Of a DNA stretch of 64,000 nucleotides, positions 34,952 to 42,897 are shown one piece after another (positions within the stretch are counted from its first letter, which is position 1; each line of letters starts with the position of its first letter). Below the pieces are notes generated by a model. The model was not told the DNA's origin. It ran no database searches and worked only from the letters and a program-made list of their open reading frames with translations. A program made the position numbers and the translations under genes. This DNA is from Streptomyces antnestii (GTDB lineage: Bacteria > Actinomycetota > Actinomycetes > Streptomycetales > Streptomycetaceae), in the NCBI RefSeq assembly GCF_004005495.1, contig NZ_RZYA01000003.1, forward strand, positions 310,001 to 374,000. Reading direction: 5' to 3'.

Positions 34952-35645
34952 CTTCGCTCCCCTTGTCGCTCCCCTTGTCGTGCGCGTTCTCGTGCACGTT
35001 GTCGTGCGCGCCCAGGCCGGTCCACAGGGACATGGCGCGCTCCTGGCTGTTCTCGATCGCGGTGAGGGTCGTGTCGGTGGCGACGCCCGGCAGTAGCAGC
35101 TTCCACATGTTCACCGTGCGCCGCGGCAGGTCGGCCCGCTTGGAGACGACCTGCGCGTACTCCTGCATGCCGGTACACGCGCCGACGACGAACTCGGCGA
35201 GCTCGGCGATCTCGACGTGGTCGCGCAACTCGCCACCCTCGCGGGCCACTTCGAGGCACTCCTCGAAGCTGCGCGCCCAGACCGCGTACGGGGACGCGTC
35301 CTGGAGGCCGAAGCTGGCCTGCTCGCCGGTGAGGCGCACGCCCGCCCGCAGCAGCGGATCGGCCTGGAGCGAGTGCGACCAGATGAGGGTGATGTCCACC
35401 AGGCGCTGCAGGCCTGTGGACGGCACGTGCGGCTCGATGGTGTTGCGCTGGGCGTGCATCACCTCGAGGGCGAGGTCCTGCTTGTTCTTGAAGTGGAAGT
35501 AAAGCGCCCCCGCCGTGACGCCCGCCCGCTGGAGAATCTTGTTGATCCCCGCACCGGCATAGCCGTACTCGTCGAAGACCTCGGCCGCAGCCCTCAGGAG
35601 CTGCTCCCTGGTCTGAAGTGCGCGTTCCTGTTTCGGTGCTGCCAT
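34944..35645 (-). CDS. ArpA/ScbR-type gamma-butyrolactone receptor (TetR family)
   Basis: 233 residues. HTH: KQERALQTREQLLRAAAEVFDEYGYAGAGINKILQRAGVTAGALYFHFKNKQDLALEVM. The ligand domain keeps the features of true receptors: YAVWARSFEECLEVAREGGEL (with the conserved Trp), FVVGACTGMQEYAQVVSKRADLPRRTVNMWKLLLPGV. ATG 35645. Divergent from afsA, the classic receptor/synthase arrangement. A GAACGCCCTCTAT element (35673-35685) lies between the two, so autoregulation and repression of afsA are expected. The tail (HDNVHENAHDKGSDKGSEDD) is acidic and His-rich. Confidence 0.9.
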   Translation of the reverse strand: MAAPKQERALQTREQLLRAAAEVFDEYGYAGAGINKILQRAGVTAGALYFHFKNKQDLALEVMHAQRNTIEPHVPSTGLQRLVDITLIWSHSLQADPLLRAGVRLTGEQASFGLQDASPYAVWARSFEECLEVAREGGELRDHVEIAELAEFVVGACTGMQEYAQVVSKRADLPRRTVNMWKLLLPGVATDTTLTAIENSQERAMSLWTGLGAHDNVHENAHDKGSDKGSEDD

Positions 35646-35670
35646 GCCACGTCCCGGTCTCGACAAAAAA

Positions 35671-35685
35671 AAGAACGCCCTCTAT
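35671..35685. promoter_or_regulatory. ARE-like site in receptor/afsA promoter
   Basis: AAGAACGCCCTCTAT, preceded by an A8 run (35665-35672) in this GC-rich genome. It matches 11 of 13 bases of the element before the transposase-like gene (32393-32405), and resembles sites bound by ScbR-type repressors. Confidence 0.55.
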
Positions 35686-35761
35686 GTTACTGGCTGTGGC
35701 GCGGATCCGCTACCGCGTCGGGGGCAGCGCACGACAGCGCACACTCACAGGGGGATCAACG

Positions 35762-36685
35762 ATGAACGACATGGCTTCGACGATCACTTCGATACCTGCT
35801 CGCGTCACCAAGGAACTCGTCCACAAGCACGACGCCTCGCAGGTGCTCCTCACGGACATCGCGCGGGTCGGCCAGGACGAGTTCCTGATCACCGCGGACT
35901 GGACGGACACCAGCCGCCTGATGAGCACCCACGACAGCCGCCGCGACGACGCGGTGCTGCTCACCGAGACGATCCGGCAGACGTTCCCGCTGCTCGCGCA
36001 CGCCGGCTACGACGTGCCCTTCGGCCACCACCTGCTGTGGGACGAGTACCGCTACGCCCTCGGACTTGACGCACTGCGCGCCGGCGGCGCGGCCGGGCGG
36101 CCCCGGCTGCACATCAAGTGCTACGACATCGTGCGCCGCCGGGGCGTCGTCTCCGCGCTCTCGCTCGACATCACGGTCCTGCGCGACGGCGAGCAACTCG
36201 CCACCGCCCACACCCGGTTCAACATCCAGCCCGCCGCGATCTACCGGCGCCTGCGCGGCACGCGCGGCAACGCCCTGGAGATGCTGGAGCTGGCCCGCAG
36301 CCGTCCGCTGCCGCCCCCGGTCTCCGGGGCGAGCGAGGAGTTCCGCGACGCCGTCCTGTCACCCACCGACGAGCGCGACCGCTGGGTCCTGCGCGTCGAC
36401 ACGCACCACCCGATGTACTTCGACCACCCGAGCGACCACGCGCCCGGCATCCTGCTCCTGGAGGCCGCCAAGCAGGCGGCCCGCGCCATCCGGCACCCCA
36501 GAGCGGGCGTCACGGAGGCGATGGAGACCGTCTTCCACCGCTACGTCGAGCTGGACAGCCCCTGCCGCGTCGACGCGCAGCCGCTGCCCGACGACCAGCA
36601 GGGCCGCGCCCGCATCCTGGTGACGATGCACCAGGAGGACAAGCTGTGCTTCACCGCTCTGGTGTCGGTCGCGAAGACGTCCTGA
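35762..36685 (+). CDS. afsA: AfsA-family gamma-butyrolactone synthase
   Basis: 307 residues with two AfsA hot-dog-like domains: residues about 18-165 (VHKHDASQVLLTDIARVGQDEFLITADW ... FGHHLLWDEYRYA) and 180-305 (VDTHHPMYFDHPSDHAPGILLLEAAKQAAR). AfsA enzymes couple a beta-ketoacyl group to dihydroxyacetone phosphate, the first step of A-factor-type butanolide synthesis. ATG 35762, with GGGGATCAAC upstream. Divergent from its presumed receptor. Its 3' end overlaps the converging HAD-IB gene by 35 bp. Confidence 0.92.
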   Translation: MNDMASTITSIPARVTKELVHKHDASQVLLTDIARVGQDEFLITADWTDTSRLMSTHDSRRDDAVLLTETIRQTFPLLAHAGYDVPFGHHLLWDEYRYALGLDALRAGGAAGRPRLHIKCYDIVRRRGVVSALSLDITVLRDGEQLATAHTRFNIQPAAIYRRLRGTRGNALEMLELARSRPLPPPVSGASEEFRDAVLSPTDERDRWVLRVDTHHPMYFDHPSDHAPGILLLEAAKQAARAIRHPRAGVTEAMETVFHRYVELDSPCRVDAQPLPDDQQGRARILVTMHQEDKLCFTALVSVAKTS

Positions 36686-37382
36686 CGATCCCGGGCAGCG
36701 TGGCACCACCCGCCTCCGTGACGTGGGCCCCGAGGACGAGGTCGTCCCCGACGGCCACCGGGTGGCCCACCGACCGCAGAAGGTCCAGGTCGGACGCGTG
36801 ATCGCCGTAGGCGGCGGCCCGTGAGGCGGGGATCGAGTGCCGGGCCATCAGCTCGCGCGCGAGCCGGCCCTTCTCCGGGCCGATGACCGGACGTTCGAGA
36901 TGGCCGGTGACGAACCCGCCGACGCTCTCGGGCTCGCTGCACAGGACGAAGTCCGCGCCCAGGTGCTCGGCCACCGGCTCCAGACAGGGCCGGAACGAGC
37001 CGGACACCAGGGCGATCAGCGCGCCCTCGCGCCGGTGGCGCCGCAGCGCCTCCACGGCGGGCCGGTGCAGCAGGCCGCCGCGCGCCAGCTCCGCGTCGAA
37101 CCAGGCGCGGCCGTGCGCGAACAGCTCCTGGTGCGGCCGGCCCGTGAAAAGACGGTAGTACTCGCGGTTCGTTTCCGCCCGCGAGACCCCGGCCGCCGCC
37201 CGGTCCCGCAGCTCACCCGCCGCCACCGTGTACGCGGAGGGCGGCAGGCCGCGTTCGCGGTAGTGGAACTCCAGGAAGCGGAACATGCTCTTGACGGTGA
37301 TCAGGGTCTCGTCGACGTCGAAGAAGGCGATGGCGACGGACGAACGCGGCGCGTGGGCAGGGGTGTTGGGGGCTTCGGGCAT
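36651..37382 (-). CDS. HAD-IB family phosphatase
   Basis: 243 residues with an intact HAD active site: D22-V-D24-E-T-L (motif I), ALVSGSF (motif II), EKGRLARELM Lys (motif III), YGDHASDLDLL (motif IV). SerB/CicA-like HAD-IB cap. In this setting it could dephosphorylate the AfsA-derived phosphate ester, a step usually left to unspecific phosphatases. Last gene of the 11-gene minus-strand operon, 51 bp after the double dehydrogenase; start ATG 37382 with GGAAGG. Confidence 0.85.
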   Translation of the reverse strand: MPEAPNTPAHAPRSSVAIAFFDVDETLITVKSMFRFLEFHYRERGLPPSAYTVAAGELRDRAAAGVSRAETNREYYRLFTGRPHQELFAHGRAWFDAELARGGLLHRPAVEALRRHRREGALIALVSGSFRPCLEPVAEHLGADFVLCSEPESVGGFVTGHLERPVIGPEKGRLARELMARHSIPASRAAAYGDHASDLDLLRSVGHPVAVGDDLVLGAHVTEAGGATLPGIVRTSSRPTPER

Positions 37383-37433
37383 GTGAGGTGCCTTCCGTGC
37401 GGGGCGGGGGCGGGGGCGGGTTCGGCCTCTGAC

Positions 37434-39212
37434 TCAGGCCGCGACCGTGGCGGGGACGGTGGCCGCGGCGCGCGCCGTCAGATACGCGCGCACTCCCTTG
37501 CCGGCCGTCTTGCGGCCCAAGTGGCCCGCCGCGACGAGCTCTTCGAGCAGCGGCGCGGGCGCGGGTGTCCACAGCGCCGGATCGGCGTGCAGCCTCCGCT
37601 GCACCTCCAGGGCCACATCGGCGCCCACGGTGTCCAGCAGACGTACGGGGCCGAGCGGCTGACCGCCCACCGACTTCAGGGCGAGGTCGAGCGTCGCCGT
37701 GGTCGTGTCGCCCGCGTCGAGGATGCCCAGGGCCTCGTTCAGATAAGGGAAGAGCAGGGCGTTGACGATGAACCCCGCCCGGTCGCCGCATTCCACCGTC
37801 CGCTTGCCGAGGCGCTCCGCGACCGCGCGGGCGCGGGCCAGGGTGTGGGCGCTGGTGCGCTCGCAGGGCACCAGCTCCACCAGCGGCATCAGCGGCGCCG
37901 GGTTGAAGAAGTGCAGGCCGAGGACGTGCGCGGGGCGGCCCGCGGGTTCGGTGCAGGCGTTCACCGGCAGGCTCGACGTGGACGTGGCGAGCAGCGTGTT
38001 CGGCGCGCACACCTCGCCCAGCTCGGCGAAGAGCCGCCGCTTGACGTCCAGGTCCTCCACCACGGCCTCGACGACGATGTCCGCCGTCGCGAGCACGGAC
38101 CGGTCACTCGTCGCGACCCAGCGGGCGGGGGCATTCTCGTCTGAAGTGGCGTCCGTGGACGGTGAGTTGCGCTGGAGTGCGAAGTCCACGCGCTCGGCGG
38201 CGGCCGCGGCCTTCTCGTCCGTCCTGGCGAGCAGCGTCGTACGGAACCCGCCGCGGACGAAGGACTCGGCGATGCCGGTGGCCATCGTGCCCGAGCCGAT
38301 GACGACGACGTTGCAGCCGGGCGGAGCGGTGGGCGCGACCGTGCGGTCGTCGGCGGCCCGGTCGTCGTGACGGTGGAAGCCCTGGCCCGTCTTGACGCCG
38401 AGGGCGCCGCGGGCGATCAGTTCGTCGAGGACCGGGGCGGGCGCGCGGTGGCCGCCGCCGAGGTCGCCGAGGCGGGTGAGGATGTCGCGGGCCGTGTCCA
38501 GGCCGATCGCGTCGAGGGTGGCGAGGGGGCCCTCGCTCCAGCCGCAGCCGAGCCGGACCGCGGTGTCCACGGCCTCGGCGGTGGCGTAGCCGTCGTGGAC
38601 CATCCACGCGGCCTGGTTGAGCAGGCCGAACAGCAGGCCGGGAGCGAGGGAGCCGGCCCGGTCGCCGGTCCGGTGGGTCTTGATCCCGGCCGCCGTGAGG
38701 ATCTCCTCGACGCGGGCGGCGGCCGCGTCGCCCGCGTGCGGGGCGCGGGCCAGTTCGACGGCGTCCAGCGCGTCCGCGCGCAGGAACCGCAGCGCGAACA
38801 GGTCCTGGCCCGCCGCCTCCTGCAGCTCGGTGAGCGGGGTCGTCAGCGCCGTGGTGAGGACGGGCGTGCCGGGCCGGCGGTGTTCGCGCAGGGAGCCGAG
38901 GACCAGGCGCTTCAGGGCCGGCGGTTCCGGTACGGCCTCGATGACCAGGTCGGCCGTGGCGACGCCCGCAGGGAAGCGGGTCAGCGTGCGGGGCCGCTCG
39001 CCGGGGTCCAGGGCCAGCGCCCTCACCAGGGCCGCGGGGTCGTCGTCGATACCGGTGACGGCGAGCCCCGCGCGGGTCAGGCGGCGGGCGAGCGCGAGCC
39101 CGGTGCCGCCGAGGCCGACGACGGCCACGGTGAATCGGTGAGGGGAGACATCGGTGGAAGAAATGGAAGAAGTGGAAGAAGTGGAAGCGGTGGTGGAGGT
39201 GTGGTCGGCCAT
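37434..39212 (-). CDS. Tandem 3-hydroxyacyl-CoA dehydrogenase (first module degenerate)
   Basis: 592 residues with two HCDH modules. Module 1 (25-285) has VGLGGTGLALA for NAD but Arg142 where the catalytic His belongs (ALRFLRA in place of GLHFFNP), so it looks inactive. Module 2 (300-592) is canonical: GSGTMATGIA, Ser413, His434 in GLHFFNP, Glu446 and Asn484. Each half ends in a C-terminal 3HCDH helical segment (GVKTGQGFH, GRKTAGKGVRAY). The active half would interconvert 3-hydroxyacyl and 3-ketoacyl thioesters. The N-terminus is Ser/Thr-rich. ATG 39212, 31 bp after the aldo/keto reductase. Confidence 0.87.
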   Translation of the reverse strand: MADHTSTTASTSSTSSISSTDVSPHRFTVAVVGLGGTGLALARRLTRAGLAVTGIDDDPAALVRALALDPGERPRTLTRFPAGVATADLVIEAVPEPPALKRLVLGSLREHRRPGTPVLTTALTTPLTELQEAAGQDLFALRFLRADALDAVELARAPHAGDAAAARVEEILTAAGIKTHRTGDRAGSLAPGLLFGLLNQAAWMVHDGYATAEAVDTAVRLGCGWSEGPLATLDAIGLDTARDILTRLGDLGGGHRAPAPVLDELIARGALGVKTGQGFHRHDDRAADDRTVAPTAPPGCNVVVIGSGTMATGIAESFVRGGFRTTLLARTDEKAAAAAERVDFALQRNSPSTDATSDENAPARWVATSDRSVLATADIVVEAVVEDLDVKRRLFAELGEVCAPNTLLATSTSSLPVNACTEPAGRPAHVLGLHFFNPAPLMPLVELVPCERTSAHTLARARAVAERLGKRTVECGDRAGFIVNALLFPYLNEALGILDAGDTTTATLDLALKSVGGQPLGPVRLLDTVGADVALEVQRRLHADPALWTPAPAPLLEELVAAGHLGRKTAGKGVRAYLTARAAATVPATVAA

Positions 39213-39243
39213 GGTGCTGCTCCTGCCTTCGCGGGTGGGGGCA

Positions 39244-40209
39244 TCAGTAGCGGCTGCCGGTGGCGGCGGGCGCGGCGTCCAGGTCGCGCAGGTCCTGGAA
39301 GGTGAGGCGCAGGTCCGCCGCGGCCAGGTTGGCCGCCAGATAGCGCGGCTGCTTGGTGCCGGGGATGGGGACGACGTGGTCGCCCTGGGCGAGCGTCCAG
39401 GCGAGCGCGACCTGGGCGGCCGTGGCGCCGTGGCGGGCGGCGACCTCTTCGACCGCCTTCACGATGCGCAGGTTCGCGGTGAACGCCTCGCTCTGGAAAC
39501 GCGGGTTGGTGGCGCGGAAGTCGCCGTCCTCGAAGTCGTCCGGCCCGGTGTAGCGGCCGGTGAGGAAGCCCCTGCCCAAGGGGGCGAAGGGCACGAACGC
39601 GGCGCTGTTGGCGGCGCACCACGTGGCGATCCCGGTGTCCGGGTCGAGCGGTTCGCGGGTCCACAGGGACAGTTCGGACTGGACGGCCGCGACGGGGTGC
39701 GCCGCGTGCGCGGCGGCCGCCTCGTCCACGGTCACCTCGGAGAGCCCGATACGGCGGACCTTGCCCTCGCGCACCAGGTCGGCCAGGGCGCCCCAGGACT
39801 CGGCGAGCGGCACCTCGGGGTCGACGCGGTGCAGGTAGTAGAGGTCGATGACGTCGACACCCAGGCGGCGCAGGGACGCGTCGGCCGAGCGCCGGATGTG
39901 GTCGGGGGAGCCGTTGCGGCTGAGGGTGCGGGTGGCGAGGTCGTCCACGACGATGCCGGTCTTGGTGGCCACGACCGCGTCGTCGCGGCGCCCGGCGAGC
40001 GCCCGCCCGACCAGGGTCTCGTTGTGGCCCGAGCCGTAGGCGTCGGCGGTGTCGAGGAGGACGGGGCCGGCGTCGAGCGCGCGGCGGATCACGTCCACCG
40101 AGGCCGCGTCGTCGCGCAGCGACTCGGCGTATCCCCAGCTCATTCCCATGCAGCCGAGGCCGATGGGGTGGACCGCGGGACCGGTGCTGCCGAGCTGTCG
40201 CGTGTTCAC
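39244..40209 (-). CDS. Aldo/keto reductase
   Basis: 321 residues, (beta/alpha)8 AKR with catalytic tetrad Asp53, Tyr58, Lys83, His127 and an NADPH-binding end (VVPIPGTKQPRYLAANLAA). GTG 40209 follows AAGGGAG. The 81-bp leader holds two direct TCAAGTA repeats (14-bp period, seen on the minus strand). Likely reduces a ketone or aldehyde of the cluster's intermediate or of the butanolide; substrate unknown. Confidence 0.88.
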   Translation of the reverse strand: MNTRQLGSTGPAVHPIGLGCMGMSWGYAESLRDDAASVDVIRRALDAGPVLLDTADAYGSGHNETLVGRALAGRRDDAVVATKTGIVVDDLATRTLSRNGSPDHIRRSADASLRRLGVDVIDLYYLHRVDPEVPLAESWGALADLVREGKVRRIGLSEVTVDEAAAAHAAHPVAAVQSELSLWTREPLDPDTGIATWCAANSAAFVPFAPLGRGFLTGRYTGPDDFEDGDFRATNPRFQSEAFTANLRIVKAVEEVAARHGATAAQVALAWTLAQGDHVVPIPGTKQPRYLAANLAAADLRLTFQDLRDLDAAPAATGSRY

Positions 40210-40290
40210 GCGAACTCCCTTGCTGGTGTGGTTACTTGAATTCGTGTACTTGAGGTGGTGCCGGGCCGGGGCGCCGGTGCCCCGGCCCGT

Positions 40291-41532
40291 TCAGGCGGCG
40301 GTGAGGACGAGGGCGGCGTTGTGCCCCCCGAACCCCAGCGACGTACTCGCGGCGACCTGGATCCTCTTCTGCCGCGCCCGCCCCGTCACCACGTCGATGT
40401 CGACGTCGATCGACGGGTCGAGCGAGTCGACGTTGGCCGTGGGCGGCAGCGCGCCGTGGTGCAGGGCGAGCGCCGTGTACGCGGCCTCGACCGCGCCGGC
40501 CGCGGCCAGGGTGTGTCCGGTGACCCCCTTGGTGGAGGTCACCGCCGCCCGGTCGCCGAGCACCGAGTGCAGGGCGCGGGCCTCGGTCAGGTCGTTCATC
40601 GGGGTCGACGTGCCGTGCGCGTTCACGTGCTCCACCTCGTCGGGGAGCACCCCCGCGTCGCTGAGGGCGTCCCGCAGGGCCCGGGCCAGGCCCGCGCCCT
40701 GCGGGTGGGGCGCGGTCGCGTGGTGCGCGTCCGACGTCGCCGAGAACCCGGCGATGTCGGCGTAGCGCCGCGCGTTACGGGCGGTGGCGTCCTCGCAGCG
40801 TTCCAGTACGAGGATGGCCGCGCCCTCACCGGCCACGAAGCCGTCCCGGTCGTGGGCGAAGGGGCGGGACGCCGCGGCCGGGTCGTCCGTGCGGGCCGAC
40901 AGGGCGCCCATCCGGGACAGGCCGTTGAGGGTGCCCGGGCTGATCGCCGACTCGGTGCCGCCGGCGAGGACCACGTCGCACAGGCCGGAGAGCAGCCATT
41001 CGCGGGCGGTGCCGATGGCGGACGCCCCGGACGCGCAGGCGGTCGCCGTGACCAGGCTGGGGCCGTGGATCTTCTGGTCCATGGCCACGTACCCGGCGAC
41101 CATGTTGACCATCCCCATCGGGATCATCAGCGCGGACACGTCGTCGGGCGTGCCCTCGAAGTACGTCCGCAGCTGCTTCTCCAGGGTGGCGACGCCGCCC
41201 AGCGAGTTGCCGATGACGACGCCGACGCGGGTGCCGTCCCAGGACCCGCAGTCGAGCCCCGCGTCCTTGACGGCCTGCCGTGCGCTCACGATGGCGAGCT
41301 GCGCGAACCGGTCCAGCTTCCAGGCGTTGCGCCGGCCCAGTTCGGCCGTGGCGTCGAAGCCGGGGACGCGGCAGGAGATGTCGACCCGCTCGCCCCTGAG
41401 CTCCGGGTCGGTGGTGGCGGCGGACACGCCCGACAGGACGCGCCGCCAGTTCTCGTCGACGCCGATGCCGGCCGGGGTGACGAGGCCTATACCGGTGACC
41501 GCGACTCCGCGGCCCCGGGCCACCCCGCTCAC
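40291..41532 (-). CDS. Beta-ketoacyl-ACP synthase II (FabF-like)
   Basis: 413 residues, complete KAS II: Cys166 in TACASGA, His306 in NAHGTST, Lys335 and His340 in STKGVTGH. It is not paired with a chain-length factor, so it is FabF-like rather than a type II aromatic PKS KS-alpha. GTG start overlaps the ACP stop (GTGA). Together with FabH, ACP and FabD it forms a minimal elongation system dedicated to the cluster. Confidence 0.92.
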   Translation of the reverse strand: MSGVARGRGVAVTGIGLVTPAGIGVDENWRRVLSGVSAATTDPELRGERVDISCRVPGFDATAELGRRNAWKLDRFAQLAIVSARQAVKDAGLDCGSWDGTRVGVVIGNSLGGVATLEKQLRTYFEGTPDDVSALMIPMGMVNMVAGYVAMDQKIHGPSLVTATACASGASAIGTAREWLLSGLCDVVLAGGTESAISPGTLNGLSRMGALSARTDDPAAASRPFAHDRDGFVAGEGAAILVLERCEDATARNARRYADIAGFSATSDAHHATAPHPQGAGLARALRDALSDAGVLPDEVEHVNAHGTSTPMNDLTEARALHSVLGDRAAVTSTKGVTGHTLAAAGAVEAAYTALALHHGALPPTANVDSLDPSIDVDIDVVTGRARQKRIQVAASTSLGFGGHNAALVLTAA

Positions 41533-41786
41533 GCCTGGTCCGCCTTCGCGGAGATCACGGCGACGGCCTCGTCCAGGGTGAAGGACGACTTGAGCTCGCC
41601 CTCGACCAGGACGATGCCCATCTCCTTGCGGAGGATCAGGCTGAGCTCGACGAGTATCAGCGAGTCGATGTCGAGCTCGTCGAACGTGGCGCCCGACAGC
41701 AGCTCCGCCTCGTCGAGGCCGAACTTCTCGCTGATGAGGCCGGAAACCTTGTGCTTGAGGGAGAACTCGACGGAAAGAGCGGTCAT
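41529..41786 (-). CDS. Acyl carrier protein
   Basis: 85 residues, acidic four-helix ACP. The phosphopantetheine site is Ser42 in ELDIDSLILVEL. AGGAG ribosome site 7 nt before ATG 41786. Encoded between FabH and FabF, with its stop overlapping the FabF start. It would carry the growing chain handed to the AfsA-like enzyme or released. Confidence 0.92.
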   Translation of the reverse strand: MTALSVEFSLKHKVSGLISEKFGLDEAELLSGATFDELDIDSLILVELSLILRKEMGIVLVEGELKSSFTLDEAVAVISAKADQA

Positions 41787-41868
41787 GACTGACTCCTGTT
41801 GTCTGTGAAATGAGGTGTCTGTGAAAGGGGTTGTGTGTGAGGTGAGTTGAGGATTTGGCGGCACAGGC

Positions 41869-42897
41869 TCACGACTGCGTGACCGGTTCGACGTCCGGCC
41901 AGACCAGCGCCGCCGATCCCCAGGTGAGGCCGCCGCCGAAGCCCGTGAGGACCACCCGGTGACCCGGTACGAGATCGCCACCGGCGGCCGCGTCGGACAG
42001 GGCGAGCGGGATCGAGGCGGCGACGGTGTTGCCGACCCGGTCCAGGTTCACCACGAGCTGCTTGTCCTCCAGGCCCAGCTGCTCGCCGACGGCGTGCAGG
42101 ATGCGGACGTTGGCCTGGTGGGCCACGACCTTGTCGAGGTCGCCCGGCGTCCAGCCGACCCGGTCGAGGAGCCGCTGCGAGGACTCGCTCATGTTGATGA
42201 CGGCCTGGGTGAAGACGGGCCGGCCCTCCATGGCGAAGAACTCGTCGCCCGGGGCGGGCGGTTCGCCCGTCGAGCGCTGGCGGGAGCCGCCGGCCCGCAC
42301 GGTGATGAGGTCGGCGCCGCCGCCGTCGCTGCCCAGGTCGAAGCCGAGGAGCGCGCCGGGTTCGCCGGACTCGCCGGCCCGCAGGACCACCGCTCCCGCC
42401 CCGTCGCCGAAGATGGCGCGGGTGGTGCGGTCGACGGGGTCGAGGATCGTGGAGAAGGTGTCCGCGCCGATCACCAGGGCCCGCTCGGCGACCCCCGCCG
42501 TGATCATGGAGGCGGCGGTGGCGAGGGCGTACACGAAGCCGGTGCAGACCGCCGCCACGTCGAACGCGGGGACCGTGCCGAGGCCGAGCCGGTGCGCGAC
42601 GCCCGGCGCAGTGCCGGGGCAGGGCCGGTCGGGGGTGCTGGTCGCGAGCACCACCAGGTCCACGTCGGCGGCCTCGGCGCCGCCCTTCCTGCGGGCCGAC
42701 TCCAGGGCGCGTTCCCCGGCGGCGACGGCCAGGTCCGAGGTGGACTCGCCCGGCGCGACGACATAGCGCAGGCCGATGCCCGTACGCGTACGGATCCACT
42801 GGTCGGAGGTGTCGAGCTGGGCGGCGAGCTCCTCGTTGGTGACGGCGGTCGCGGGCAGCGCGCCGCCCAGGCCGCAGACCACGGCGGCGCGGCTCAT
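41869..42897 (-). CDS. Beta-ketoacyl-ACP synthase III (FabH-like)
   Basis: 342 residues with the intact KAS III triad: Cys118 (AVCTGF), His260 (VVAHQANVRI), Asn290 (VGNTVAASIP). It primes chain synthesis by condensing an acyl-CoA with malonyl-ACP. ATG overlaps the monooxygenase stop (ATGA). Starter specificity cannot be read off. It contrasts with the second, altered KAS III-like protein in the same operon. Confidence 0.93.
   Translation of the reverse strand: MSRAAVVCGLGGALPATAVTNEELAAQLDTSDQWIRTRTGIGLRYVVAPGESTSDLAVAAGERALESARRKGGAEAADVDLVVLATSTPDRPCPGTAPGVAHRLGLGTVPAFDVAAVCTGFVYALATAASMITAGVAERALVIGADTFSTILDPVDRTTRAIFGDGAGAVVLRAGESGEPGALLGFDLGSDGGGADLITVRAGGSRQRSTGEPPAPGDEFFAMEGRPVFTQAVINMSESSQRLLDRVGWTPGDLDKVVAHQANVRILHAVGEQLGLEDKQLVVNLDRVGNTVAASIPLALSDAAAGGDLVPGHRVVLTGFGGGLTWGSAALVWPDVEPVTQS

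Noticed and set aside
41529..42897. Type II aromatic polyketide synthase (KS-alpha/CLF/ACP)
   Set aside because: There is no chain-length factor, cyclase or ketoreductase set; the KS is FabF-like and the partner is a FabH with a full KAS III triad.
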